Shown in pieces: positions 36,259 through 44,689 of a stretch of 64,000 nucleotides of DNA; the stretch's first letter is position 1, and each line of letters starts with the position of its first letter. The stretch is from assembly GCF_003382685.1 (NCBI RefSeq), contig NZ_KZ859505.1:1-64000 (forward strand), read 5' to 3'. The notes below the pieces were generated by a model, which was not told the origin of the DNA, did not search any database, and was given only the letters and a program-made list of their open reading frames with translations. A program made the translations under genes and the position numbers. Source of the DNA: Halorussus litoreus. Lineage in GTDB: Archaea > Halobacteriota > Halobacteria > Halobacteriales > Haladaptataceae.

Positions 36259-36579
36259 CTACTCGGCCTTGTTGGTTTCGGTCGCCGCGTCCGTGCTGGT
36301 CGAGGACTCGCCCACGGGTTCGGTCGAGGACTCGCCCACGGGTTCGGTCGTGGACTCGCCGACCGGTTCGCTACCGGTGTCGACGCCGCCCTCCTGCATC
36401 TCCTGAAGCTCATCCTCGACTTCCTGGCGCCCCTTCTTGAACTCGCCCATCGCCTCGCCGGTCGACCGCGCCAGTTTCGGGATCTTGTTCGCGCCGAACA
36501 GCAGGACGGCGATGAGGAGAATCACCATCATCTCCATCCCGCCCGGCACGGGTCCGAACAGTGGAATCATCTGTGCCAT
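36259..36579 (-). CDS. tatA: Twin-arginine translocase subunit TatA
   Basis: A 106-aa protein. A short N-terminus, one transmembrane helix (MEMMVILLIAVLLFGANKIPKL) with the family FGxxKxP hinge, then the amphipathic helix ARSTGEAMGEFKKGRQE. It forms the pore for folded Tat substrates, the main export route in haloarchaea; several Tat substrates are in this window. The C-terminal tail holds three tandem copies of EPVGES(S/T)T, a low-complexity repeat likely to vary in length. A TATA-like CTATAG lies about 31 nt upstream. Confidence 0.93.
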   Translation of the reverse strand: MAQMIPLFGPVPGGMEMMVILLIAVLLFGANKIPKLARSTGEAMGEFKKGRQEVEDELQEMQEGGVDTGSEPVGESTTEPVGESSTEPVGESSTSTDAATETNKAE

Positions 36580-36792
36580 CTCTATCTGATGATAGCTGAT
36601 TCTCGACTATAGGCTTTTTGCTCGTTGTTCGACGCGAATAGTTGGTGGGGTTCGCTCGCGCGGCTTCGCTCGGCCCCAGTCGACGGGGCGTACCGTCGCG
36701 CGGCCGGGGCCGATGGGGCAGCCGTCGCTCTTCCGGAGGAATCGGCCTGATTCACAACTGTCTTCCCCCGGACCTGTGTAGCTTGGAATACA

Positions 36793-37272
36793 ATGGTCGA
36801 CGTAGGCGACGACGCACCCGACTTCACTGCACCGCTCGCGAACGGCGACGTCGAGGAGTTCACCCTCTCGGATCATCTCGACGAGGCACCGGTCGTCCTC
36901 GCCTTCTTCCCCGGCGCGTTCACCGGCGTCTGCACCTCGGAGATGAACGCCTTCGAGGACGAACTCGCCGCGTTCGAGGAGGCCGGCGCGACGGTGTACG
37001 GCATCAGCGTGGACTCGCCGTTCGCCCTGAACGAGTTCCGCGAACAGGAGGGTCTGAGCTTCGGGCTCGTCAGCGACTCGAACAAGGAGATCATCGAGGA
37101 CTACGGCGTGGAGATGGACTTCGCGGACATGGGCTACTACGGCGTGGCCGAGCGCGCGGTGTTCGTCGTCGACGAGGAGGGCGAGATCACCTACGCGTGG
37201 GTCGGCGACGACCCCGGCGTCGAACCCGACTACGAGACGGTTCGCGGGGCCGCGGCCGAAGCGGCCGATTAA
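36793..37272 (+). CDS. Peroxiredoxin (AhpC/TSA superfamily, one-Cys)
   Basis: A 159-aa thiol peroxidase. The active-site block is FFPGAFTGVCTSEMNAFED with the peroxidatic Cys near residue 48, an Arg near 118 (GVAERAVFVV), and the thioredoxin-fold closing strand EITYAWVGDDPG. This is the only Cys in the protein, so a resolving partner must come from another protein or thiol. BCP/PrxQ-like by sequence. Confidence 0.92.
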   Translation: MVDVGDDAPDFTAPLANGDVEEFTLSDHLDEAPVVLAFFPGAFTGVCTSEMNAFEDELAAFEEAGATVYGISVDSPFALNEFREQEGLSFGLVSDSNKEIIEDYGVEMDFADMGYYGVAERAVFVVDEEGEITYAWVGDDPGVEPDYETVRGAAAEAAD

Positions 37273-37367
37273 ATGGAGTCGGGGCAACGAGTCCCGACCG
37301 AAGAATTCCGGCCGTCGAACCCGGCCGGACCGAGCCCTTTTTTCGCTGGACCGACTACGTACCGAGC

Positions 37368-38198
37368 ATGAGCGACGCCGACGAGACGGCGGTGACCGAC
37401 GACGCGGGCCGGGAGTACGACCCGGACGCCGACCACGCGTTCCCCGACGAGCGCGTCAACGAGGTGCTGGAGTTCGTGAACGGCGATCCCGAGATACAGA
37501 CGTACCTCCGGGCCCAGAACGTCAACCCCGTGCTCCGGAAGGGGTACAACGACCACGGGAGCAAGCACATCGAGATCGTGCGCAACCGGGCGCTGAGTCT
37601 TTACGACCTTCTCAAGCGCGGTGGCGTCGAGTTCAACGGCGCGTCTCAGCAGGGACTGGACGAGGCCGACGAGAGCGTCATCGTCGCGCTGGCGGCGACC
37701 ATCCACGACATCGGCCACGTGGTCCACCGCGACGACCACGCCTACTGGTCGATTCCTCTCGCTGCGGACCTGCTCGACCGCGTCCTCCCGGAGTTCGACT
37801 TCTACGGCACCGAGGAGGTCGTCCGGATGAAGGGCGAAGTCCTGCACGCCATCCTCTGTCATCACACCGAGGAGGACCCGCTCACGACCGAGGCGGGCAT
37901 CGTCCGCATCGCGGACGCCCTCGACATGGAGGAGGGTCGCTCGCGGATGCCCTACGAGAAGGGTGGCCGCGGCATCGACACCGTCTCTAGTCAGGCCATC
38001 CGGCGCGTCACGCTGATGGAGGGCGACGCGGTCCCCGTCCTCGTCGAGATCGAGATGCTGAACGCGGCCGGCGTGTATCAGGTCGACAACCTCCTGAAGG
38101 CAAAGCTCCGGGACTCGGGACTGGAGGACGACGTGCGCATCGTCGCAGTCAACATCCGGGATGGCGAGAACAATCTGGTCGAGCGCGTGGAACTGTAG
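37368..38198 (+). CDS. HD-domain metal-dependent phosphohydrolase family protein
   Basis: A 276-aa protein. HD ligands: His in NDHGSKHIEIVRNRALSL near residue 64, the HD pair in ATIHDIGHVVHRDDH near 117, and a later ILCHHTEED and RIADALDMEEG. The C-terminal domain (VTLMEGDAVPVLVEIEMLNAAGVYQVDNLL) is beta-rich. Substrate unknown; nucleotide or cyclic nucleotide is usual for the superfamily. The ATG at 37368 follows a T-run centred 27 nt upstream. Confidence 0.85.
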   Translation: MSDADETAVTDDAGREYDPDADHAFPDERVNEVLEFVNGDPEIQTYLRAQNVNPVLRKGYNDHGSKHIEIVRNRALSLYDLLKRGGVEFNGASQQGLDEADESVIVALAATIHDIGHVVHRDDHAYWSIPLAADLLDRVLPEFDFYGTEEVVRMKGEVLHAILCHHTEEDPLTTEAGIVRIADALDMEEGRSRMPYEKGGRGIDTVSSQAIRRVTLMEGDAVPVLVEIEMLNAAGVYQVDNLLKAKLRDSGLEDDVRIVAVNIRDGENNLVERVEL

Positions 38199-38207
38199 GC
38201 GACAGGG

Positions 38208-39314
38208 TCACGACCTGAGCGATTCGTACACGCTTCGGAGCTTCTCGACGGCGTGGTCGACGCTGACGGCGTCGCGACGGACAAGACACGTCTCCCGGAG
38301 CTGCTCGCGCTCGTCGAGCGTCCGATCGATGGCGTCCTGGAAGTCGGTGATGTTCCCGCTCTCGTAGTGATAGCCGGTCTCACCGTCCTCGATGGTGTCC
38401 GCGAGCGCGCCCGCGTTCGCGCCGACCACGGGCGTCCCGCACGCGTTGGCCTCCAGCGCGACGAGACCCTGCGTCTCGACCGGACTGGGGAACGCGAATG
38501 CGTCGAGCGCCGAGTAGAACGCCGGTAACTCCTCTCGGTCGAGGAAGCCGAGGAAGCGCGCGTCCGCCCCGAGCGACTCGGCCTGTTCGCGGAGGTCCTC
38601 GCGGGCGGGGCCGTCGCCGCCGAACACGACGGTCACGTCCATCTCCGACGCGGCCGCAACGAGCTCCGGGAGGCGCTTCTCGTAGCCGTGCCGGCCGGTG
38701 TAGCCGATCAGCGGGCGGTCCCCGTCGAGGTCGTAGCGGGCGAGGAACTTCTCGGTCTCGACCGGCCGGAACCGCTCGGTGTCCACGCCGTTGGGCACCA
38801 CTTCGACCCGCGTCTCGACGCCGACCGCGTCGCGGAGGTGGTCGCGGGTCGCCGTGCTCGGGACGAGGACTGCGTCGGCGCGACCGAAGAACCATCGCTC
38901 GTAGGCCTCGGAGACTCGCTCGACCAGCGAGGCCACCGCGTCGGTGGGCGAGACGTACTCGGCGTACTCGGCCGTCGGCGTGTGGTACGAGGCTACCAGC
39001 GGGAGGTCGCGGTCGCGCGCGAGGCGAAGGCCGCCGAGCCCGATGGCGAACGGCGTGTGAGCGTGGACCACCTCGGCGCTTCGGACAGCCTTCGGGATCT
39101 TTGGCGTGCCGAGTCGGAACCCGTCGTAGAACGGGAATGGGAGGCTCCCGACCGGGTGCTCGCCGTCGTTGGGGCGATGGCCGTCGGCGTTGGGGTACAC
39201 CACGTCCATCCGGCCGCCGGCCCGCTCCCAGCGGTCGCGCCACGACGCGATGGTGTAGGTCACGCCGTTGACCGTGGGCAGGTAGGTGTCGGTGAACGCG
39301 GCGACCCGATGCAT
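38208..39314 (-). CDS. GT4 family glycosyltransferase
   Basis: A 368-aa GT-B enzyme. The N-terminal acceptor domain begins VAAFTDTYLPTVNGVTYTIASW and has VVHAHTPFAIGLGG and ASYHTPTAEYAEYV. The C-terminal donor domain has PNGVDTERFRP, IGYTGRHGYEKRLPELVAA, VVFGGDGPAREDL and the E(x7)E motif in SPVETQGLVALEANACGTPVVG. Resembles transferases acting on diacylglycerol or phosphatidylinositol lipids. TATA GATTTAAC (plus 39339-39346) is 28 nt before the ATG. Same strand as the next GT4. Confidence 0.88.
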   Translation of the reverse strand: MHRVAAFTDTYLPTVNGVTYTIASWRDRWERAGGRMDVVYPNADGHRPNDGEHPVGSLPFPFYDGFRLGTPKIPKAVRSAEVVHAHTPFAIGLGGLRLARDRDLPLVASYHTPTAEYAEYVSPTDAVASLVERVSEAYERWFFGRADAVLVPSTATRDHLRDAVGVETRVEVVPNGVDTERFRPVETEKFLARYDLDGDRPLIGYTGRHGYEKRLPELVAAASEMDVTVVFGGDGPAREDLREQAESLGADARFLGFLDREELPAFYSALDAFAFPSPVETQGLVALEANACGTPVVGANAGALADTIEDGETGYHYESGNITDFQDAIDRTLDEREQLRETCLVRRDAVSVDHAVEKLRSVYESLRS

Positions 39315-39437
39315 TTGTTCGGTCTTTGCGAACCGATAGTTAAATCCTTGTGAAGTTAGCTCGACGGGCCGACTCGCGGGCGAATCGCGACGCTGGGCCT
39401 GTCGTTCGGCGAGTCCGCCGCGAAAAACGTCGTCGAG

Positions 39438-40445
39438 TCAGACCAGCTCTCGGTACAGCGACACGAGGCGTTCCCCGATCGCGTCGAGCCGGAACGCCTC
39501 GCTCTTCTCGGCGGCGTTGGCTCCGAGTCGCTCGCGCAGGTCGGGATTGCGGAGCCGGTCGAGCCGTTTCCGGAAGTCGGCGATCGAGCCGCTCGACTTG
39601 AGGCAGTGGGTCCCGTCGTCGAGCCAGTCGTAGGTCGGAATGTCGCGGATGACCAGCGGTTTCCCACAGCCCATCGCTTCGAGCAGCGCGATGCCTTCGT
39701 TCTCGTTCTTGCTCGGCCAGAAGAAGATATCGCCCGCGGCGTACGCCCCGCGGATGTCCTCGACGTACCCCGTGAACTGGCAGTTTTCGGGCGCGTTCTC
39801 GACCAACCTCTTGGTGTCCCTGCTCTTGAGCAGCCGGTCGAGGTCGCCGCCTGCGGGGTTGAGGTAGCCGAACCAGACGAAGTCCAGATCGGGCATCGCG
39901 CGGGCCGTCTCGACGAACGCTTCGAGCCCCTTGCGCTTGATGACGTGGCCGACGTTGAACACGACCGGCGGGTCGAGGTCGTAGCGGTCGAGGTACTCCG
40001 CGCGCAGCCCTTCGGCGTCGAATCCTTCGACCTTCGCGGGGTCGAAGCCGTTGCTGATGACGGTCTTGGGCGCGTCGGCGTATTCCTCGATCACGCGCCG
40101 GTTGTGCTCGGAGGGACAGACGAGGTGGTCGGCCAGCGAGTAGGCGTACCGGAGGTACGGCTTCATCGGCTTGGCCAGCGCGTTCGAGAACGCGAAGCTC
40201 TCCCGGAAGTCCTCGGCGGTCTGATGGGTGTGGACCAGCACCGGCACGTCGGTCCGCCGGGCCTTGTGCGCCCAGTACAGCGACCGGGGCCCCATGTTGT
40301 TGAGGTGGAGCAGGTCGGCGTCGAGCGTAGGGTCGGTAGTGTACTCGATGCCGTGGAGGTCCAGTATCTCGCGCTGGTTGTCCACCGACTGGACGTGGCC
40401 GCCGGTGATGTACTCCTCCCACTCGAAGTAGTGGCTCACCTTCAT
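39438..40445 (-). CDS. GT4 family glycosyltransferase
   Basis: A 335-aa GT-B enzyme. KVSHYFEWEEYITGGHVQSVDNQREIL starts the acceptor domain; DADLLHLNN and VLVHTHQTAEDF follow. The donor domain has VISNGFDP, VVFNVGHVIKRKGLEAFVE, FWPSKNENEGIALLEAMGCGKPLVIRDIP (the E(x7)E region) and a final helix. It lies 123 bp upstream of the previous GT4 and is less similar to it than a tandem duplicate would be. Donor and acceptor are unknown. Confidence 0.87.
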   Translation of the reverse strand: MKVSHYFEWEEYITGGHVQSVDNQREILDLHGIEYTTDPTLDADLLHLNNMGPRSLYWAHKARRTDVPVLVHTHQTAEDFRESFAFSNALAKPMKPYLRYAYSLADHLVCPSEHNRRVIEEYADAPKTVISNGFDPAKVEGFDAEGLRAEYLDRYDLDPPVVFNVGHVIKRKGLEAFVETARAMPDLDFVWFGYLNPAGGDLDRLLKSRDTKRLVENAPENCQFTGYVEDIRGAYAAGDIFFWPSKNENEGIALLEAMGCGKPLVIRDIPTYDWLDDGTHCLKSSGSIADFRKRLDRLRNPDLRERLGANAAEKSEAFRLDAIGERLVSLYRELV

Positions 40446-40662
40446 GGATCGGTCACGGGTCGGCGTTCGGCCGGAATCGTCGGCGTTCGAAAGGTGCGTC
40501 TTCGGAGGGTTCGAGCGCTCTCACTGCCTGAGCGAAAACGCGGCCCGGACAAAATCCTACCGGAACGTCGTGGGAAGGCGACGAAGCGGGCGTGAGAGAA
40601 ACAGAGCGGTCGCGAGTAGAGAACAGTCTCGACGGTGAGTTCCACCTGAGAGAAACCAAAAC

Positions 40663-40670
40663 TTATTTTA
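40663..40670 (+). promoter_or_regulatory. TATA box upstream of the rnp4 leader ORF
   Basis: TTATTTTA is centred 26 nt before the ATG at 40692 but more than 100 nt before the rnp4 ATG. It points to a transcript beginning at the leader ORF. Confidence 0.6.
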
Positions 40671-40691
40671 CCCGTTCGGAGAATCTCCCCC

Positions 40692-40772
40692 ATGGGGCAA
40701 CACAGGCCAGTTTCTATCCTTGTCCTGTCTCGCCCCGGAAACCCCCACCCCCCATTCCCCCTTACTGCATGA
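40692..40772 (+). CDS. 26-codon leader ORF, probably leaderless, overlapping the rnp4 start
   Basis: ATG at 40692, 26 codons, Pro-rich in the second half (SRPGNPHPPFP), TGA overlapping the rnp4 ATG as ATGA. A strong TATA box at leaderless distance places the transcript start at this ATG. It would feed ribosomes to rnp4 by coupling. No domain recognised. Confidence 0.45.
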   Translation: MGQHRPVSILVLSRPGNPHPPFPLTA

Positions 40773-41047
40773 CGATAGCCGAAGAACGCATCGAGCGACT
40801 CGCGTCGCTCGCCCGCGACGCCGCGGCCGACTGCCACGACGAGCGCGCCCGAGAGTACGTCCGCCTCGCGCGCAGGCTCGCCGAGCGAAATCGCCTCTCG
40901 CTTCCCACCCGGTTCGAGCGGTTCACCTGCGACGCCTGCGACCGCTACCTCCGACCGGGGAAGAACGCCCGCGTCAGGCTGCAGGACGGCCACGTCGTGA
41001 TAACCTGCGACTGCGGCGCGCAGGCCCGGTACCCGTACGACTCCTGA
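40769..41047 (+). CDS. rnp4: Ribonuclease P protein component 4 (Rpp21/Rpr2 family)
   Basis: A 92-aa archaeal RNase P subunit that helps remove tRNA 5' leaders. The N-terminal helices ERIERLASLARDAAADCHDERAREYVRLARRLAERN are typical. The zinc ribbon uses FTCDACDRYLRPG and VITCDCGAQARYP. Start ATG at 40769, overlapping a short leader ORF. Followed by yhbY and an mscS gene, an arrangement seen in other haloarchaea. RNase P RNA itself is not in the window. Confidence 0.93.
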   Translation: MTIAEERIERLASLARDAAADCHDERAREYVRLARRLAERNRLSLPTRFERFTCDACDRYLRPGKNARVRLQDGHVVITCDCGAQARYPYDS

Positions 41048-41088
41048 ATCACTTCCTTCGTGGCGCGCCCCGAGGGTTCGTTCACGCC

Positions 41089-41095
41089 CTTTAAG
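41089..41095 (+). promoter_or_regulatory. TATA box of yhbY
   Basis: CTTTAAG is centred 28 nt before the ATG at 41120, so yhbY likely has its own leaderless transcript in addition to any read-through from rnp4. Confidence 0.6.
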
Positions 41096-41119
41096 GTCGT
41101 CCCGGCCTGAGAGGCGAGT

Positions 41120-41365
41120 ATGACCGACGAAGAACTCCGGAAGCAGGCCCACGACCTCGACGTGACCGTCTGGGTGGGCAAGTCCGGGCTCGAATCCGTA
41201 ACGAACGAACTCGACGACCAACTCGACGACCGCGACATCGTGAAGGTGAAGTTCCTCCGAGCGGCCCGCGGGGGCACCTCGACCGAGGAACTGGCCGACG
41301 ACCTCGCCGACCGCGTGGACGCCCACCTCGTGGAGACGCGGGGCAACACCGCCGTGTACCACTGA
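41120..41365 (+). CDS. YhbY/CRM-domain RNA-binding protein
   Basis: An 81-aa single CRM domain. LRKQAHDLDVTVWVGKSGL corresponds to the family start (L-x-HxLxPVVxVGKxGL), followed by VTNELDDQLDDRDIVKVKF and AHLVETRGNTAVYH. Bacterial YhbY associates with pre-50S ribosomes. Here it lies between RNase P subunit 4 and an mscS gene, suggesting an RNA-processing role. Confidence 0.92.
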   Translation: MTDEELRKQAHDLDVTVWVGKSGLESVTNELDDQLDDRDIVKVKFLRAARGGTSTEELADDLADRVDAHLVETRGNTAVYH

Positions 41366-41462
41366 ATCGAGCGCGCCCACCTCGGTGGGTCCTGCACCGC
41401 CCTGTACCGCCGCGTATCACCGAGCCGGTAACTTTTCCTTTCGGCGGTCCCCGACACGGCGT

Positions 41463-42344
41463 ATGGTCGAACCACTCCCGGTGACCGAGGACCTCCTCGG
41501 CGATTACGCTGTCGCGCTCACGCAGTTGGTGTACTTCGTCGTCTCGTTCGTCGCGATATACCTCGTCGGGCGCGCGACCCTCGTCCCGCTGGCCGGCCGG
41601 TTCCTCGATCGGCGCGACCTCGACGCGCACGCCAAGCGTCCGCTTCTCAAACTCGTCCAGTTCGGGATCGTGTTCGTCGCCATCTCGGTCGCGTTCGGAT
41701 TCGCGGAGTACGGCAACTTCCTGACCGCACTGGCGACCATCGCCGCCGCGGCCACCCTCGCCATCGGGTTCGCGATGCAGGACGTCATCGGCAACTTCGT
41801 GGCGGGCGTGTTCATCTACGCGGACAAGCCGTTCAAGATCGGCGACTGGATCGAGTGGGACGGCGGGAGCTACTCCGGCGTGGTCGAGGACATCAGCCTA
41901 CGGGTGACCCGCGTCCGGACGTTCGACAACGAACTGCTGACGGTGCCAAACTCCCAGCTCACCGACGGCGTCATCAAGAACCCGGTCGAGGCCGAGAAAC
42001 TCCGGCTCAAGTTCGTGTTCGGCATCGGGTACGACGACGACATCGAGCGCGCGACCGACATCATCGTCGAGGAAGCAGACCGCCATCCGGAGATTCTCGA
42101 CGACCCCGCTCCGTCGGTCCGGCTGACGGAACTCGGCGACTCCTCGGTCGGACTGCAGTCCCGCATCTGGATCGAGGACCCGAGTCGCGGCGACTACGTC
42201 AAGACCCGCGGCGAGTACGTGACCAGCGTCAAGGAACGGTTCGACGACGAGGGTATCGACATCCCGTATCCGAACCGAACCCTCGGTGGCGGGCTGGAGC
42301 TCACGAACCCCGAGGAACTGGAGCGGGCGACCGGCGACGACTAA
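41463..42344 (+). CDS. Small-conductance mechanosensitive channel (MscS family)
   Basis: A 293-aa protein. Three transmembrane helices, the third (AALATIAAAATLAIGFAMQDVIGNFVAGVFIY) with the Ala/Gly-rich pore helix of MscS. The beta domain follows with DKPFKIGDWIEW, GVVEDISLRVTRVRTFDNELLTVPNS and a C-terminal alpha/beta domain ending in a short acidic tail. It opens under membrane tension and would protect from hypo-osmotic shock, relevant to halophiles. Start ATG at 41463. Confidence 0.94.
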   Translation: MVEPLPVTEDLLGDYAVALTQLVYFVVSFVAIYLVGRATLVPLAGRFLDRRDLDAHAKRPLLKLVQFGIVFVAISVAFGFAEYGNFLTALATIAAAATLAIGFAMQDVIGNFVAGVFIYADKPFKIGDWIEWDGGSYSGVVEDISLRVTRVRTFDNELLTVPNSQLTDGVIKNPVEAEKLRLKFVFGIGYDDDIERATDIIVEEADRHPEILDDPAPSVRLTELGDSSVGLQSRIWIEDPSRGDYVKTRGEYVTSVKERFDDEGIDIPYPNRTLGGGLELTNPEELERATGDD

Positions 42345-42519
42345 ACCTCGCGCGACGCTTTCAGAACTCGCTTCTCGGTCAATCGATGCGATAGACGAAG
42401 GTACTGACGGCAGATAACGGCCGTTTTCCGGAAATTCTCCCCTAGATGTTTTGGACCAATGGTCGGGGGTTCACGAGCCAGTGGCCGGTGAACTCGCGAG
42501 TTAAATTAAAGTATGAATG

Positions 42520-42826
42520 TGGACGCCCGGATTTGCCCGGCGTTCCGTGCCGGGGAATCTCGGTCGCGTCCTCCACCCCGCGACCCTGCGAGCGACAGGT
42601 GTCCAGTGGCCCGCTGCTCGCTTCCGCGCCTGACGGATTGCCACCGGTAAACCCCGACTGCGACACTCCTGCGAGTGTCCGCCGAGGACCGCTGTCCCCG
42701 CAGGACGAGGCTTCGAAGTCGGCTTCCGGGGCCCGGCCCGGTCTGACCGGACGCCTCCGGGGTTCGGTCCCCGCTGAAGACCGTAGTGCGGGTGAAGAGC
42801 AGGGCCTAACTGCCCGACCTAGTCCA
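42520..42826 (-). ncRNA. ffs: Signal recognition particle RNA (7S RNA)
   Basis: About 307 nt. Helix 8 is unmistakable at plus 42613-42634: GTCAGG-CGCGGAAGCG-AGCAGC with a GGAA tetraloop and the symmetric-loop bases that bind SRP54. Helix 6 is at plus 42662-42679: GACACTC-GCAG-GAGTGTC with the GNAR tetraloop bound by SRP19. The ends pair as helix 1 (TGGAC with GTCCA), typical of archaea. A TATA box centred 26 nt before the 5' end agrees with that boundary. The 3' side is T-rich (CTTTAATTTAACT). Confidence 0.95.
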
Positions 42827-42847
42827 TCTCGACGTAAGGCACGTCGG

Positions 42848-42855
42848 GCTTAAGG
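42848..42855 (-). promoter_or_regulatory. TATA box of the SRP RNA gene
   Basis: CCTTAAGC on the minus strand, centred at about 42851.5, 26 nt before the 5' end deduced from helix 1 pairing. Confidence 0.65.
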
Positions 42856-42968
42856 ACCTTTCGTCTCTCCATCTTTCTCTCCCGACCGTTCGCCCCGACC
42901 TTCCACCTCCCGACCTCGCGCTGTCGGAGAGTCCGTCGGCGCTTTGGCTCGACTGTCGCGAACCGAAT

Positions 42969-43553
42969 TCATCCTGCGACCGCGAGGATGGCCCACGAGT
43001 TCGAGAGCACCACCACCACGCCGATGAGGAGGTACGCAGCGCTCCCCGCGCGGAACGTCTGGCGGGCGTTCCCGGTCACGCCCGGCAGGACCAGCAGGAC
43101 AACCGCCGCCATCGCCTTCAGCACGACGAGCCCGCCGAGTCCCGCCTCCCGCATCACCGCCGCCGCGACCGGGTTGGCCTCTTCCAGCCCCATCGCCAAC
43201 CCGACGCCGGTCGTTATCACGTCGCCGACCATGACCGCAATTACCGCGCCGAACAGGAGCGGCGAGACGTAGTCCGTCCACGACCGGCGGTCCCGGACCA
43301 CGTACTCGCGGTCCTCCTCCAGCAAAAACTCGTCGTCGCGGAGCATCCACCGCGCGGCGGGGTCCGAGGAGTCCACGACTTCGGACGACTCTCGGAGTTC
43401 CGCCGGTAGTTCGGCATCTCGGCCAGCGATTCCGGCGGAGCCGGGATTTTCCCCAGCGGTGGCGTCTCCGTCCGTGCCGATCTCCGCCGGTGTGGTTCCG
43501 AAGCTGGCGGTTCCCTTTGCGTCTCTTTCGGACACGAAGCAACGATAGGACAT
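42969..43553 (-). CDS. DUF5658 family membrane protein
   Basis: A 194-aa protein. The first 95 residues are hydrophilic with an acidic region (LRDDEFLLEEDREYVVRDRRSW). Then come four transmembrane helices with the family signature GDVITTGVGLAMGLEEANPVAAAVM. Function unknown. Its 3' end is 142 bp upstream of the SRP RNA 5' end on the same strand; that gap carries the SRP promoter. Confidence 0.8.
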   Translation of the reverse strand: MSYRCFVSERDAKGTASFGTTPAEIGTDGDATAGENPGSAGIAGRDAELPAELRESSEVVDSSDPAARWMLRDDEFLLEEDREYVVRDRRSWTDYVSPLLFGAVIAVMVGDVITTGVGLAMGLEEANPVAAAVMREAGLGGLVVLKAMAAVVLLVLPGVTGNARQTFRAGSAAYLLIGVVVVLSNSWAILAVAG

Positions 43554-43708
43554 CCGACACCTTCGTTACGCGCCGACTGACCGTGGAGTACGCTCCATCT
43601 GTCGGTGGAACACGCGTCGGCTGATTTCGGAGAGGGCGAGACTGTCCAGACCGTAAGCACGGTCTGAGCGCGCGAAAACCATCGAGAGTCGTTCGACTCG
43701 ACGAATCC

Positions 43709-44128
43709 TCACAGCACGTCGCGGGCGTACCAGCCCGCGCTCGCCGCCACCGCGAGCGTGGTGGCCAACAGCAGCCAGCGGTGGTAGTCGAACGCCGCCT
43801 GCTCGGTGAGGCTCCCGACGAGTCCGCCGACCGCGACGGCCCACCAGAGCACGACGGCGGCCATGAACCCGCCGAGGACGACCGTCGCGCCCGCCGCAGT
43901 CGGCGGGTCGGTCCGGCCGTTTCGCCCCGCCGCGAAGACGATGATCGCGACGAGGGCGAACAGGCCGACCAGCAGGTGGACCGGCACGAACGTCGGCGCG
44001 CCGTAGTACACCCCGGCCTCGGTGGCGTCGATGATCGCGTACGGGACCGCGATAGCGAGGAGGACCGCGAGGGCGGCGATCACGCCGACCGTGGGTGCCG
44101 GCGTCTCGGGGAACTGTTCGTGCGACAT
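43709..44128 (-). CDS. Four-helix membrane protein, DUF7548-like
   Basis: A 139-aa protein with four hydrophobic segments (VGVIAALAVLLAIAVPYAII, FVPVHLLVGLFALVAIIVFA, VVLGGFMAAVVLWWAVAVGG, WLLLATTLAVAASAGWY). No signal or cysteine motif. I recall a haloarchaeal DUF7548 of this form but cannot verify it. The ATG at 44128 is used; the longer open frame above it is antisense to the DUF5798 gene. Confidence 0.65.
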   Translation of the reverse strand: MSHEQFPETPAPTVGVIAALAVLLAIAVPYAIIDATEAGVYYGAPTFVPVHLLVGLFALVAIIVFAAGRNGRTDPPTAAGATVVLGGFMAAVVLWWAVAVGGLVGSLTEQAAFDYHRWLLLATTLAVAASAGWYARDVL

Positions 44129-44266
44129 GCGCGATACTTTTGGTGGGCGTGGCAAAAGCCCAGCGGTCGAACGGAGCGCTGTCGCACGGCGCGTCCTCGT
44201 CGGATGTGGTCGAATTGGATGCGGTCGAGTCGGAAAAGTCACGTAACGGGGGACACAACACCAGGT

Positions 44267-44587
44267 ATGGGATTCGGAAGCACGGCAAAGAAGGTCCAGA
44301 AGCTGGCCGACACCGCCGAGAAGCTGTACAGCAAGCTCAACGACCTCCGCGAGCAGGTCGCCGAAATACGCGAGCAGCTCGATTCGACTAGCGAGCGCGT
44401 CGAGACGCTCGAACGCCAGACCGCCGAGCAGAGCGCGCTCCTCGAAGCCATCGCCGAGGAGCAGGGCATCGACCCCGCTGCGGTGGAGGTCGACTACCCC
44501 CAGGACGCGGGTACGGAGTCCGACGCCACGGACGGGGAGGCTAGCGACGGGACCGAGGGCGGAGACGCCGAAGACGCGACCGCCTGA
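44267..44587 (+). CDS. DUF5798 family coiled-coil protein
   Basis: A 106-aa protein beginning MGFGSTAKKVQKLADTAEKLY, then a continuous heptad-type helix (LNDLREQVAEIREQLDSTSERVETLERQTAEQSALLEAIAEE) and an acidic disordered tail. Matches the haloarchaeal DUF5798 pattern. Probably a small oligomerising scaffold; function unknown. Precedes the cysteine-synthase-like gene by 102 bp. Confidence 0.75.
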   Translation: MGFGSTAKKVQKLADTAEKLYSKLNDLREQVAEIREQLDSTSERVETLERQTAEQSALLEAIAEEQGIDPAAVEVDYPQDAGTESDATDGEASDGTEGGDAEDATA

Positions 44588-44689
44588 TCCGGAACCAGGG
44601 CAAGCGACCCCGACGCAGTGACTGACTCCGATGCGGTCGCCGACTCCACACAAAAAAGGTTATCCGCGTTCCCAACTTTTGCCTACGCG

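Noticed and set aside
42446-42853. Open reading frame of 135 codons over the SRP RNA
   Set aside because: Helix 6, helix 8, the end pairing and the promoter identify an RNA gene on the opposite strand; the frame has no protein family features.
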